The notes below the pieces were generated by a model. That model made no database searches, was not told the DNA's origin, and worked only from the letters and a program-made list of their open reading frames with translations. Made by a program: the position numbers and the translations under genes. A stretch of 64,000 bases of DNA from Reichenbachiella carrageenanivorans (GTDB lineage: Bacteria; Bacteroidota; Bacteroidia; Cytophagales; Cyclobacteriaceae). Shown here in pieces: positions 23,574 through 32,448 of this stretch; position 1 is the stretch's first letter; each line of letters opens with the position of its first letter. The stretch is taken from positions 3,939,501-4,003,500 of the forward strand of contig NZ_CP106735.1 in NCBI RefSeq assembly GCF_025639805.1, written 5' to 3'.

Positions 23574-24419
23574 TTATTTAGCAGAATGCTTAACCAAGAT
23601 ATCTACTAAAGAAATAGAAGCATCCTCCATAGAGTTAACTAGTGAATCAATTTTAGAAACAAGGTAGTTGTAAAACAACTGTAGGATAACCGCAACGATC
23701 AAACCACCAACAGTAGTCAAAAGTGCAACTTTAATACCACCAGCAACCAAGGCAGGAGATACATCACCAGCTTCAGCGATCGCATCAAATGCGTCGATCA
23801 TACCAATTACTGTACCCATGAAACCAAGCATCGGAGCCAATGAGATGAATAGTGAAATCCAAACCATTCCTTTTTCCAATTTGCCCATTTCTACAGAACC
23901 GTAAGCAATGATAGATTTCTCAACCATTTCAACACCTTCTGACATTCTCATCAAACCTTGAACGAAGATAGATGCTACAGGACCTTGTGTATTTCTACAT
24001 ACATCTTTTGCAGCTTCTACACCACCAGCGTTCAAAGCACCTTCTACTTGCTCCAACAATTTCTTAGTGTTAGTAGTTGCTAAGTTCAAAGTGATAATTC
24101 TTTCGATGGCAACAGCCAATCCTAAAATTAGACACAACAATACGATGCCCATGAACTGCCATCCACCTTGGATAAACTGATCTTTCACGATTTGATGAAA
24201 ACCTGGCTCTTCTACTGCTACTTCTTCATACTCCGCTGGAGCTACTTCTTCTACTATCTCTTCTTCAGCTACTTCTTCTACGGCTGTACTGTCTCCTTCA
24301 GCTACCATATCAGTAGAATCAGAGGCTACTTCTGTAGCTACTTCATCCTGTGCCATTGTCTGTAGGTGGCTCATTGTAAACACACCAGTCAACATCAATA
24401 AAATTACTAATCTTTTCAT
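23574..24419 (-). CDS. exbB: ExbB/MotA/TolQ proton-channel protein with acidic N-terminal extension
   Basis: 281 residues. A cleavable signal peptide (KRLVILLMLTGVFTMSHLQT, cut near QTMA) precedes about 50 residues rich in Glu, Val and Ala (for example STAVEEVAEEEIVEEVAPAE) that would face the periplasm. Then come three membrane helices of the ExbB/TolQ fold: QFMGIVLLCLILGLAVAIER, SLFISLAPMLGFMGTVIGMI with the conserved GTVIGM, and VALLTTVGGLIVAVILQLFY with the channel Thr residues. It is the first gene of the operon, followed by the small membrane protein and two exbD genes. The acidic tail is unlike E. coli ExbB. Confidence 0.92.
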   Translation of the reverse strand: MKRLVILLMLTGVFTMSHLQTMAQDEVATEVASDSTDMVAEGDSTAVEEVAEEEIVEEVAPAEYEEVAVEEPGFHQIVKDQFIQGGWQFMGIVLLCLILGLAVAIERIITLNLATTNTKKLLEQVEGALNAGGVEAAKDVCRNTQGPVASIFVQGLMRMSEGVEMVEKSIIAYGSVEMGKLEKGMVWISLFISLAPMLGFMGTVIGMIDAFDAIAEAGDVSPALVAGGIKVALLTTVGGLIVAVILQLFYNYLVSKIDSLVNSMEDASISLVDILVKHSAK

Positions 24420-24485
24420 AGTCTAATTTTTAGTAAATCTTTAATAAAGGTTTAAAAGTTATTCTTTTCTAATACTAATTCAGTG

Positions 24486-24573
24486 CAGAGAGGAAGGGAT
24501 TCGAACCCCCGGTGCCCTTGTGGGGCACACTCGCTTTCCAAGCGAGCACCTTAAGCCACTCGGCCACCTCTCT
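24486..24573 (-). tRNA. tRNA-Ser (anticodon GGA)
   Basis: 88-nt class II tRNA. Acceptor AGAGAGG pairs perfectly with CCTCTCT and is followed by discriminator G. D-arm GGCCGAGTGGC, anticodon stem CTCGC/GCGAG with loop TTGGAAA (anticodon GGA, reading UCC/UCU), a long variable arm (TGTGCCCCACAAGGGCACC) typical of serine, and T-arm GGGGGTTCGAATCCC. CCA is not encoded. It lies between exbB and ansA. Confidence 0.97.
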
Positions 24574-24660
24574 GGAACTTTTTAGTTTTCTCCAAGCGAC
24601 AAATAAATTATAAAAATACACTATTTGCAAATTGTACCATATTATTTTAGATATCGCCAA

Positions 24661-25734
24661 TTAAATGGTCATTTCGCCCCGTATGGGAATGCTAAGTTTC
24701 TTTTTTACTTGATCTAGAGACTTTTCCGCACCTAACAAATGCATCATTTTCGCAACAGCTGCTTCTGTGGTAATATCCAGTCCACTAATTACTCCTATTT
24801 CTGTCAATTTCTTACTGGTTTCGTACCTTCCCTGTATCACACTGCCTCCGATACATTGCGATACATTAAGTATCACAATCCCTCGATTGATGGCGTCTTC
24901 AAGCAAATCATTAAACCAATCGTAGTTCATCGTATTGCCTGACCCATAAGATTCTAAAATCACCCCTCTGAGTCCTGGAATACTTAGCATTCCTTTTACT
25001 ACTGCAGGGGAAATGTTCGGGAATATTTTCAATATTGCCACATTTGAATCTAAATCTGGACTGTAGGTCAATTCTTCATCTTTGAATTTCTTCAAAAAGG
25101 ATTCATTATACACGATTTCTACACCAGACTCTGCGAGATAGGGGTAGTTTTCTGATTCGAAAGCAGCAAAGTTGCTACTTCTTATTTTTTGTGCCCTGTT
25201 GCCTTTTAGTAAATAATAATTAAAGTACAAACAAACTTCATTGATCATCGCATGATCACCATTGCGCTCAGAAGCAATTTCAAGGGCGGTAATCAGATTT
25301 TCTCTTGCATCCGACCGGGTAGCACCTATCGGGATCTGTGCACCAGTAAAAATGATAGGCTTGTTTACTCCTTTGAGCATAAAACTAATCGCAGATGCAG
25401 AATAAGCCATGGTATCAGTCCCATGGAGAATTACAAATCCATCATACTGATGATAATTATCCTTGAGGATAGAAGCCATATCTTTCCATTGCTCCACATT
25501 GATATTAGAAGAATCTACAGGCTCTGGAAACGAAATAACCGTAAGCCTCAAGTCCAACTTATGCAGTTCTGGAATTTTCTCAAGTACAAGGCTAAAGTTG
25601 AAAGGAGCTAGTGCCCCTTCTTCATCGTACACCATACCAAACGTTCCCCCTGTATATATCAAAAGGATAGAAGATTTGGGATCTTCCGAACTGGTCGCAA
25701 TGTTGACTACTTTAAATTTACTGGTTTGGGCCAT
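24661..25734 (-). CDS. ansA: type I L-asparaginase
   Basis: 357-residue cytoplasmic-type asparaginase hydrolysing asparagine to aspartate and ammonia. First active-site motif ILLIYTGGTFGMVYDEEG (Thr in TGGTFGM), second motif VILHGTDTMAYSASAISFM (HGTDTM with catalytic Thr-Asp), and the Lys region of IIFTGAQIP. The C-terminal domain contains RGVILESYGSGN. No signal peptide. It is the last gene of the large minus-strand operon, 9 bp after tatD. The pairing with tatD may be a general housekeeping link rather than part of the glycan function. Confidence 0.95.
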   Translation of the reverse strand: MAQTSKFKVVNIATSSEDPKSSILLIYTGGTFGMVYDEEGALAPFNFSLVLEKIPELHKLDLRLTVISFPEPVDSSNINVEQWKDMASILKDNYHQYDGFVILHGTDTMAYSASAISFMLKGVNKPIIFTGAQIPIGATRSDARENLITALEIASERNGDHAMINEVCLYFNYYLLKGNRAQKIRSSNFAAFESENYPYLAESGVEIVYNESFLKKFKDEELTYSPDLDSNVAILKIFPNISPAVVKGMLSIPGLRGVILESYGSGNTMNYDWFNDLLEDAINRGIVILNVSQCIGGSVIQGRYETSKKLTEIGVISGLDITTEAAVAKMMHLLGAEKSLDQVKKKLSIPIRGEMTI

Positions 25735-25743
25735 TATTGTTGT

Positions 25744-26508
25744 TTAATTGAAAATACGATACGCATTTTCAGTGGTAGCTTTCGCTACTTCATCTTTGGT
25801 AATATTTTTCACCGCAGCTATCTTATCAGCCACTAATTCAAGAAAAGCAGGTTCGTTTCGTTTGCCTCTGTGCGGAACGGGCGCAAGATACGGACTATCT
25901 GTCTCCAATACCAAATGATCTAAGGCGATCGCTTCTAGCACAGGCTCTAGCCCACCGTTTTTGAAGGTAGACACCCCTCCTATTCCCAGAAGAAAGCCTA
26001 GCTCTATTATTTGATTGGCCTGATCTACAGAGCCTGAGAAGCAATGGAAAATACCTCTGAATTTTTCGGTTTTCAAATCAGACACCAACGCAATCGTCTC
26101 GTCGATAGATTCACGGCAATGAATTACAATAGGTCTATCTTTTTCAATTGCCCATTTGGATTGGATATTAAAAGCTTCTTTTTGCTGTGCGAAATAAGTC
26201 TTGTCCCAATACAAATCAGTGCCCATTTCTCCTATAGCCACAAAATCCCTCTTATTAAGCCAATCTTCTACAACATACAGCTCTTTTTCAAAATTTTGAT
26301 CTACTGAACATGGATGCAAGCCCATCATCGGCACACAATATCCCGGATAACGGTGTTCGAGCTCCAACATAGCATCAATAGACTCACTATCTATATTGGG
26401 CATGTAGATTTTCTCCACTCCTTGTTCTCGCGATCTTTCGATCACTTCAACGATATCATCCTTAAATTTATCTGAATAAATGTGTGCGTGGGTCTCTACT
26501 AACTGCAT
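25744..26508 (-). CDS. tatD: TatD-family metal-dependent hydrolase
   Basis: 254-residue TIM-barrel nuclease of the TatD/YcfH family. Metal ligands: ETHAHIYSDKF (H-x-H), AIGEMGTDLY with Glu, IVIHCRES and IFHCFSG (two His), and LETDSPYLAPVPHRGKRNEP with the Asp. Length is normal. Family members are 3'-5' DNases or D-aminoacyl-tRNA-type hydrolases; the exact substrate is unknown. It is 9 bp upstream of ansA and 21 bp downstream of a glycosyltransferase gene. Confidence 0.93.
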   Translation of the reverse strand: MQLVETHAHIYSDKFKDDIVEVIERSREQGVEKIYMPNIDSESIDAMLELEHRYPGYCVPMMGLHPCSVDQNFEKELYVVEDWLNKRDFVAIGEMGTDLYWDKTYFAQQKEAFNIQSKWAIEKDRPIVIHCRESIDETIALVSDLKTEKFRGIFHCFSGSVDQANQIIELGFLLGIGGVSTFKNGGLEPVLEAIALDHLVLETDSPYLAPVPHRGKRNEPAFLELVADKIAAVKNITKDEVAKATTENAYRIFN

Positions 26509-26529
26509 TCCAAATTGACGATCAAAAAG

Positions 26530-27609
26530 CTACTGATATTTTCTCCCCTTCCAAACGATTTGGGTTGGAAACAGGTAGAACGCAAATGTGAGGAAATAAA
26601 AAACCAATTCATAAATTTCGAAGATCAGAAGGTGTGTAATAGAAAAATGACACTTGGTTAATTGAGTTATTCTATTAAACACCAAATACTTGGATCCTAA
26701 AAGTAGAGCTACCAAACCCCACGCTACTTGTGACTGAAGCAGTAAGAATAGCAAAGAAGGCCAAATCAAAAGTTTGACAAATCCCGCAAGCCAAATCCAT
26801 ATACTGGCATGAGACAACCCTTGCATCCACCGCTTACGCTGATGAAACAACGCCACCCATGTAAGCTCTGGCTTAGTGGATGCGACTGCCTTCGGACATG
26901 TATTAATGACCAATTGTCCACCATTAGCTTTCAGCCGCTGAAGCAGCGCAACATCTTCCACAATAGTAGGATCGAGCTGACTATGTCCCCCTATACTTTC
27001 ATAGGTTGATTTGGCTATAAGCATATTATTTCCCCATGCAGTCAGCCCTACACCTAATTTGGAGAAAAACACCAACACACATTCATTAATAAGCCAATCC
27101 ATGTTTTGCATCTGAGCAAACCAACCCTCACCATCGACCTTTGTTAACCCTACGGTCAATGCCTGCTTCGAGTCCGCACGAATCAACATTGCTTGAACCC
27201 ACTCTGGATCAAAAATCATGTCTGCATCGGTAAACAAAACATAAGTGCCTTTGGCTTGAGTCGCCAAAGCAGACAAGACCCTTTGCTTCCCGTAAGCACC
27301 AGTATCATCATTACTATAGGAAAATATTTTTGCCTGATCAGGCTTATGCTTTTTCAATTCTTCTAGCGTATCGTCCTCCGAATCATCATTCCCAAAAAGG
27401 ATCTCAAACTGACCGACTGGGTAGGTCAATGACTTCAAACTCTGGCAAAGTGCTGGCACGTTATTCTGTTCATTGCGCAAAGCGATCAATATGGAAACAA
27501 AAGGTGATTGAGTTGCCATATATTCCTTTGATCGAATTGGATATACACTCAGCATAAGCCAAAAAAACAGCCCAATCAATACAACAATAACGGCCACAGT
27601 GCTCATCAT
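26530..27609 (-). CDS. membrane glycosyltransferase family 2 (processive type)
   Basis: 359 residues. An N-terminal membrane helix (VIVVLIGLFFWLMLSVYPI) precedes a GT-A catalytic domain: ILIALRNEQNNVPALC, FGNDDSEDDTLEEL, the metal-binding FTDADMIF (DxD), TVEDVALLQRL (acceptor/catalytic Asp) and the QRKRWMQG motif (QxxRW). Three C-terminal helices follow (ASIWIWLAGFVKLLIWPSLL, AWGLVALLL, YELVFYFLTFAFYLFP). QxxRW suggests a processive or lipid-linked enzyme as in hyaluronan, chitin or cellulose synthases. It overlaps the preceding deacetylase gene by 4 bp, so the two probably act together on one polymer. Confidence 0.9.
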   Translation of the reverse strand: MMSTVAVIVVLIGLFFWLMLSVYPIRSKEYMATQSPFVSILIALRNEQNNVPALCQSLKSLTYPVGQFEILFGNDDSEDDTLEELKKHKPDQAKIFSYSNDDTGAYGKQRVLSALATQAKGTYVLFTDADMIFDPEWVQAMLIRADSKQALTVGLTKVDGEGWFAQMQNMDWLINECVLVFFSKLGVGLTAWGNNMLIAKSTYESIGGHSQLDPTIVEDVALLQRLKANGGQLVINTCPKAVASTKPELTWVALFHQRKRWMQGLSHASIWIWLAGFVKLLIWPSLLFLLLQSQVAWGLVALLLGSKYLVFNRITQLTKCHFSITHLLIFEIYELVFYFLTFAFYLFPTQIVWKGRKYQ

Positions 27610-28226
27610 TTCTCTTGAGGTAAAAGTTCAAATTGAAATCCTTGATCAATACAATATTTCAGATACTTAGGCAACACCCATTTCAACTTCTCATGAGATT
27701 TTTCATGATCATGAAAAACAATAATATCCCCAGACCTCGTAAGGGAAATCAAACGATTCAAACATTTTTCTTTGGTCAATTGCAAATCAAAGTCACCACT
27801 CATCAGCGACCACATCACACTTGACGTTCGGCCTCTAAAATGGCCATAGGGCGCACGAAACCGCAAACTATCCTGTCCGCTTACGGATCGAATAGCATGA
27901 TTTCCTTTGGTCAAATTATCTTGATAAACTTGCTTTGAAATTTTCCACCCATCGAGATGATGATAGCCATGATTACCTAAAAGGTGTCCTTCTGCTATTA
28001 TTCTTTGGGTCAATGACGGATATGCTTCCACCTGTTGGCCCAGGCAAAAAAAGGTAGCCGGCACCTTAAATTCCTTCAGCGTTTGGAGCACAAAATCTGT
28101 AGCTATCCCAACTGGCCCATCGTCGAAAGTAAGAAAAACTTGTTTTTTCTTACTGGGAACACGCCACAAATGGTTGGGCAAAAGTTTTTGAAATAGAGAC
28201 GGTATTCTATGAAAATAGAAAGTCAA
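27606..28226 (-). CDS. polysaccharide deacetylase (NodB/CE4)
   Basis: 206-residue carbohydrate esterase family 4 enzyme that would remove N- or O-acetyl groups from an envelope polysaccharide. Motifs intact: FLTFDDGPVG (catalytic Asp plus metal Asp), LGNHGYHHLDGW (two metal His), RFRAPYGHFR (RxPYG), and IIVFHDHEKS (His motif). No cleavable signal peptide is obvious, although the N-terminus has a short HRIPSLFQKLLPNHLWRV stretch. It overlaps the downstream glycosyltransferase gene by 4 bp and starts 4 bp after the phosphatase gene. Confidence 0.92.
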   Translation of the reverse strand: MTFYFHRIPSLFQKLLPNHLWRVPSKKKQVFLTFDDGPVGIATDFVLQTLKEFKVPATFFCLGQQVEAYPSLTQRIIAEGHLLGNHGYHHLDGWKISKQVYQDNLTKGNHAIRSVSGQDSLRFRAPYGHFRGRTSSVMWSLMSGDFDLQLTKEKCLNRLISLTRSGDIIVFHDHEKSHEKLKWVLPKYLKYCIDQGFQFELLPQEK

Positions 28227-28229
28227 GGA

Positions 28230-29444
28230 CTACGATTTAAATTTTGCAGAGAGAATGGTCACATCGTCACGATATTCCTGTCCTTGTCGGAAACTATTTA
28301 CAGCATCCATCATGGCCTGATTGAGTTGATTCGGTTTTGTATCTCGACCAGCTTCGATCACTTCTAGTATTTTTCCTTCACCAAACTCCTCTTCACTAGG
28401 GTTAATAGCTTCATTCAGCCCATCTGTGTAGCAAAACAAGTAGAACGAGTCCAATTGCTCTATTTTTCCTATTTCCACAAAAGGCAATGGATCAAACATA
28501 CCCAGTACGGTAGTGCCCTTAGTCAACTCAAACAGATCCTTACCATTGGCTTCTATCCAAGGCGGATTGTGTCCGCAATTCACATATTGCATGGTGTTTT
28601 CTGCTCGACAAAAAATCGCTGCGAAAAACGTGATAAATATTTCACCATTTCCACTAATTTTGATCTGATGATTAAGTTCAGACACAATTGTTGTCAGGTC
28701 ATTGGTTTGCCTAACAAGGGTATGCAGCGAGGCTTGAAAATTGGACATCATTAACGCAGCTGGCACACCCTTTCCCGATACATCAGCGATACAAAGCAAG
28801 AACTTACCTTCATCGATCTGAATATAATCATAATAATCGCCCCCTACATTATGATGAGGCTGATAATAAGCTGCTACCTCGAAGGCTTCCAAACTTGGTA
28901 AGTCCTTAGGAAACAAGTAGTTCTGTACCTGTTTCGCAATTTCTAATTCCTTTCTAAAAGCTTCTTGTTCCAACTGTTGGCGCGCCAACTTTTTATTTTC
29001 AATCGCTACTAATATGATATTAGTCAGTGCCTCCAAAAACGTGGTAGCCGAACTACCTTTAATGCCTACTTCCATCTCAGCAACATCTCCCACAAACACC
29101 AAAGCTAGCAATTTGTTTTTGTGCCTCACAGGTATGATATGATCGAAATCCGCACACTCTGCTTGGCGCAACGATTTGACTTTCATCTCCTCTTCAAATC
29201 GGTCTACAGGAATCGAACCTACGACTTTAGCATCCACCCCAAAAAAAACCTTGCAACTCCATCTATCATCGGATTCTACAAACAAGGCCAGTTTTTTCAC
29301 TTTGAGATTAGCCAATAATGTGAAATGATAAATCTTATATAAAGACTCTTCTGGCAAGTTGTTATTGATTGCTTCTGTTACTTCCAACAGTGCGTTCAAT
29401 TCCAATTCTTTAAGATTCGATTCTATGATTTTGGTTTGTAGCAT
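28230..29444 (-). CDS. GAF-like sensor with SpoIIE (PP2C) serine phosphatase
   Basis: 404 residues. N-terminal 170 residues look like a degenerate GAF sensor (SLYKIYHFTLLANLKVKKLALF, IIPVRHKNKLLALVFVGD). A coiled linker (RQQLEQEAFRKELEIAKQVQ) leads to a SpoIIE/PP2C domain: GGDYYDYIQIDEGKFLLCIA, DVSGKGVPAALMMSNFQASL, YVNCGHNPPW, YTDGLNEA, and DDVTIL with metal Asp residues. Such enzymes switch anti-sigma or other partners by dephosphorylation. It is embedded between a deacetylase gene and a small protein gene, so it may control glycan production. Confidence 0.9.
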   Translation of the reverse strand: MLQTKIIESNLKELELNALLEVTEAINNNLPEESLYKIYHFTLLANLKVKKLALFVESDDRWSCKVFFGVDAKVVGSIPVDRFEEEMKVKSLRQAECADFDHIIPVRHKNKLLALVFVGDVAEMEVGIKGSSATTFLEALTNIILVAIENKKLARQQLEQEAFRKELEIAKQVQNYLFPKDLPSLEAFEVAAYYQPHHNVGGDYYDYIQIDEGKFLLCIADVSGKGVPAALMMSNFQASLHTLVRQTNDLTTIVSELNHQIKISGNGEIFITFFAAIFCRAENTMQYVNCGHNPPWIEANGKDLFELTKGTTVLGMFDPLPFVEIGKIEQLDSFYLFCYTDGLNEAINPSEEEFGEGKILEVIEAGRDTKPNQLNQAMMDAVNSFRQGQEYRDDVTILSAKFKS

Positions 29445-29696
29445 TTAGCTTGTGTGAGCCTTGAGTCCCTCTTTGGAAGCGAGGTAATAATAATTTCTAA
29501 ATTTAATTTCTATGTCAATGCTAGCTGGGTCGAGTTCGACGTCTGGTTCTTCGTAGCAGCGCAGCCAATTTTTCCTCAGCATTTTTGCCAAGATAGGCTT
29601 CAAGTCCTCATCAGATAGTCCTAAAGCACTTTTCAACTCATTGTAATGAATCAAAAAATACAACTCGTCTAGTATATCAAATTCGAGGTCACTCAT
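29445..29696 (-). CDS. small protein of unknown function, helix-turn-helix-like
   Basis: 83 residues, acidic. Pattern of three helices (LEFDILDELYFLIHYNELKS, SDEDLKPILAKMLRKNWL) then a beta strand pair (IEIKFRNYYYLASKEG), which resembles a winged-helix fold without being diagnostic. It abuts the SpoIIE phosphatase gene (the phosphatase start follows its stop directly) and lies 26 bp downstream of a glycosyltransferase gene. Because of that position it could be the partner of the phosphatase, but no phosphorylation motif is evident. Confidence 0.7.
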   Translation of the reverse strand: MSDLEFDILDELYFLIHYNELKSALGLSDEDLKPILAKMLRKNWLRCYEEPDVELDPASIDIEIKFRNYYYLASKEGLKAHTS

Positions 29697-29722
29697 GGCA
29701 GAAGGTTTGTTTTAGATTGGTG

Positions 29723-30835
29723 CTAGATTTTATGGCTTCTTTCTCTCCAACGATAGCTCCCAAAATTAGACGCTACCCCAAAGAATACCACGTAAATAGG
29801 ATAAATAATTTGAAGTATTACAAAATTGAATATGGATATGGTTCTGTTTTGAATCCGACTTGCTGTCGATATATAAGCATAATCTATTCCGGCTTTCACG
29901 AATAAAATCCCTATAAAACTCCAATTTCGTTCATACATGGAGGTCGCAATAAAACCACACCAGACTGCATATGCAAAAAACATAAAAACAGGTGCCACCC
30001 AAGAAGACCAGTCTTGATGAAATTTCCATTTGGAAGCCCATCGCCTACGTTGGTGATAGAATGCAGATAGGCTAGCAGGGGGTTCACTTACCACCAATGC
30101 TTGTCTACTCTTGATAAAGCGAATTCGATCTGGGTAGGCTTTGAAGATTTTCCGAAGCAAAAACTCATCATCTCCTGTCGCTATTTTTTGATTCCCATCA
30201 AAGCCCCCCACTTCACCAAACACTCCTTTTGCGAAAGCATAGTTGCACCCATTGATCATGGTAGGCTTACCCATCTGCAAGGTAGCGCCCCCCATGGCCA
30301 CTAATGCCGCCAGCTCTTGATTGAGTATTTCAATACCCACTTTTCGAGAATCATTAAATAAGACTACAGGACCGAAAGCCAATTGAGCACCTGATTGATA
30401 CATCTGGCGATATTCTACAAGCCACCCCTCCGCCACTTCGCTATCGCCATCGGTACATACGATCCACTCCCCCATTGCTAGGTCTACTCCATAGGCTATT
30501 CCTGCTTTTTTACCTTCACTGCCTGTAGGCAGTTGTGCCAGTTGCACATTAGGATATTTGTTTTTCAAGGATTTCACTACCTCTACCGTATTATCCGTAG
30601 AATGATCGTCTATTACGATAATTTCATAAAGAGCTGAACGAGTGGTACCTTCTTGAATCGAACGAATCAATCGATCTAGGTTTATAGATTCATTCCTTAC
30701 GGGAATGAGCACCGTTGTGAAAAAATCATCTACTACATTGGCTTGGCTCTGCGGAATTTTGACCCATTTCCAAAGCATAAGCAGTACAAGCACACCATAA
30801 ACTACCGTAACAACAATGGCCAATAAATATATCAA
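29723..30835 (-). CDS. membrane glycosyltransferase family 2
   Basis: About 370 residues. I chose the TTG at 30835 because it overlaps the flippase stop (TTGA) and gives a membrane helix directly (IYLLAIVVTVVYGVLVLLML); the longer frame from 30904 would overlap the upstream gene by 73 bp. GT-A motifs: FTTVLIPVRNESINLDRL, IVIDDHSTDNTVEVV, VCTDGDSEV (DxD), NGCNYAFAKG, ATGDDEFLLRKIF, and YHQRRRWASKW (QxxRW). Two to three helices end the protein (VAPVFMFFAYAVWCGFI, NFVILQIIYPIYVVFFG). It is a paralogue of the enzyme at 26530-27609. Confidence 0.85.
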   Translation of the reverse strand: MIYLLAIVVTVVYGVLVLLMLWKWVKIPQSQANVVDDFFTTVLIPVRNESINLDRLIRSIQEGTTRSALYEIIVIDDHSTDNTVEVVKSLKNKYPNVQLAQLPTGSEGKKAGIAYGVDLAMGEWIVCTDGDSEVAEGWLVEYRQMYQSGAQLAFGPVVLFNDSRKVGIEILNQELAALVAMGGATLQMGKPTMINGCNYAFAKGVFGEVGGFDGNQKIATGDDEFLLRKIFKAYPDRIRFIKSRQALVVSEPPASLSAFYHQRRRWASKWKFHQDWSSWVAPVFMFFAYAVWCGFIATSMYERNWSFIGILFVKAGIDYAYISTASRIQNRTISIFNFVILQIIYPIYVVFFGVASNFGSYRWRERSHKI

Positions 30836-31773
30836 AACGAGCGTTTGAGTTGTGAAACAAAAGGAATACCCACTAAAGCTGGCAAAACAATATTGACCAA
30901 CCAAACCAAAAAACTAGCTACAATGACCAGTCCTACATCTAGTGTGAAAAAACTAAAGAATAATACAGCCGACAACTGTCGCTTGACCAAATCGCCCAGC
31001 ACGGAGATATTCGGAACTAGTGTTTTAATCAAGAATATCCACGCCACTCCTAAACACAACACTGTAAATGACAGATCTGCACCCAAACTCCAAAAGATGA
31101 GCAGAAATTGTATAGAAAACACCGCATATCGTGCCACAGCAAGCGTCATAATCTTAAGAATTTGTCGTGTATCTAGTCGCATTATCAACTGAGCATATTC
31201 TCGCAAGTCAGCCCTATACCACCAACCCCAAAGCCCTAAGCATGAAAACAAAACACCTGCTACAGATACGGTCAACAGAATTGAATTGACAGGAACAACA
31301 AATCCATGAGCCAATAAATAAAAAACAGATCCTGCTCCAAAAACCAGCGTTGGCAATAGCTGTGAGAAACGATCCATCAAAAGCGCTGCATATATTTGAT
31401 TTCGACGTGCCGTGGCAATACCAAAGTACCGGGCAAAAGCATCTCCTATCCCCAAAGGACTAATCACATTCAGACTTTTTCCACTCAAAATCACCTTCAC
31501 GCAATCTTGGAGAGGTTTATATTCAATTGGTTTAAGAATCGACTGCCACTTCCATGCCTCCAAAACTACATTGAACGGAAGCAAAAACAGACAAAACGCC
31601 AATCCTGCCCAGTTAGAAAATCGAACTTGTAGCAACTGATTCAGCTTATCAGGGTCATTGATCAACTTCAAAGCAACAACCCCTAAAATAAAAGCTGGCA
31701 ATAGCCAAACCCAAGCCCAGTTCAAGGCTCTTCCCCATCCAGTATTCCTACTTTTAGCTAAAACTCTAATCAT
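30832..31773 (-). CDS. flippase-like lysylphosphatidylglycerol synthase TM-domain protein
   Basis: 313-residue integral membrane protein with seven to eight helices, of the MprF/AglD flippase-like TM family. Typical elements: VLEAWKWQSILKPIEYKPLQ, VILSGKSLNVISPLGIGDAF (the GxxxxxxxPxGxGE-type loop), ARYFGIATARRNQIYAALLM, and TLVPNISVLGDLVKRQLSA. These proteins often sit with GT2 enzymes and move lipid-linked sugars across the inner membrane. It is the first gene of the eight-gene operon that continues to ansA. Confidence 0.8.
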   Translation of the reverse strand: MIRVLAKSRNTGWGRALNWAWVWLLPAFILGVVALKLINDPDKLNQLLQVRFSNWAGLAFCLFLLPFNVVLEAWKWQSILKPIEYKPLQDCVKVILSGKSLNVISPLGIGDAFARYFGIATARRNQIYAALLMDRFSQLLPTLVFGAGSVFYLLAHGFVVPVNSILLTVSVAGVLFSCLGLWGWWYRADLREYAQLIMRLDTRQILKIMTLAVARYAVFSIQFLLIFWSLGADLSFTVLCLGVAWIFLIKTLVPNISVLGDLVKRQLSAVLFFSFFTLDVGLVIVASFLVWLVNIVLPALVGIPFVSQLKRSF

Positions 31774-31881
31774 TTAAAGAAATGAATACAATGCCTTTTG
31801 TTTAATTCCCTTTCGTAAGAGGTTCTTCGTAGTTATTTCATCAATCTCACACAGCTTGAAAGGTAATATTTCTATCTTGCA

Positions 31882-32448
31882 ATGCTATTCAACCCCATGA
31901 AGAAACCAAAAGAAAAAATAATATTAGGAATAGACCCTGGCACCAACGTGATGGGTTATGGTGTGATCCTAGCAGAAGGCAGTAAACTCACCACTTTGCA
32001 ACTAGGCGTTATTCACCTAAGCAAATATAACTCTCATGAGTTGAAACTAAAGAAGATATTCGAAAGGGTGACCCATGTCATAGAGGAATTTGGCCCAGAT
32101 GAAGTAGCACTAGAAGCTCCATTCTTTGGGAAAAATGTTCAATCCATGCTCAAATTGGGTAGAGCGCAAGGAGTAGCTATGGCAGCCGCACTAATTCGTG
32201 ACATTCCTATCACTGAATATGCACCAAAGAAAGTAAAGCAATCTGTAACAGGCAATGGAAATGCCTCCAAGGAGCAGGTAGCTGCAATGCTGCAATCAAT
32301 ATTGAAATTTAAAGAAATTCCAAAATTATTAGATGCCACAGACGCCCTGGCCGTTGCGCTGTGCCATCATTACCAAGGAGGTAAACCTCAGACCTCTGCT
32401 AAAAGCTGGAAAGCCTTCTTGTCCGACAACCCTGGCAGGGTAAAGTGA
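31882..32448 (+). CDS. ruvC: Holliday junction resolvase RuvC
   Basis: 188-residue endonuclease that cuts Holliday junctions with RuvAB. Catalytic acidic residues: [16 protein letters not shown] (first Asp), [20 protein letters not shown] (second Glu), and [12 protein letters not shown] (last acidic pair with the conserved Asp). [14 protein letters not shown] and [16 protein letters not shown] are also typical. The ATG at 31882 and a second ATG at 31897 are both possible; the latter gives [11 protein letters not shown]. It directly abuts the convergent CBS gene. Confidence 0.96.
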   Translation: MLFNPMKKPKEKIILGIDPGTNVMGYGVILAEGSKLTTLQLGVIHLSKYNSHELKLKKIFERVTHVIEEFGPDEVALEAPFFGKNVQSMLKLGRAQGVAMAAALIRDIPITEYAPKKVKQSVTGNGNASKEQVAAMLQSILKFKEIPKLLDATDALAVALCHHYQGGKPQTSAKSWKAFLSDNPGRVK

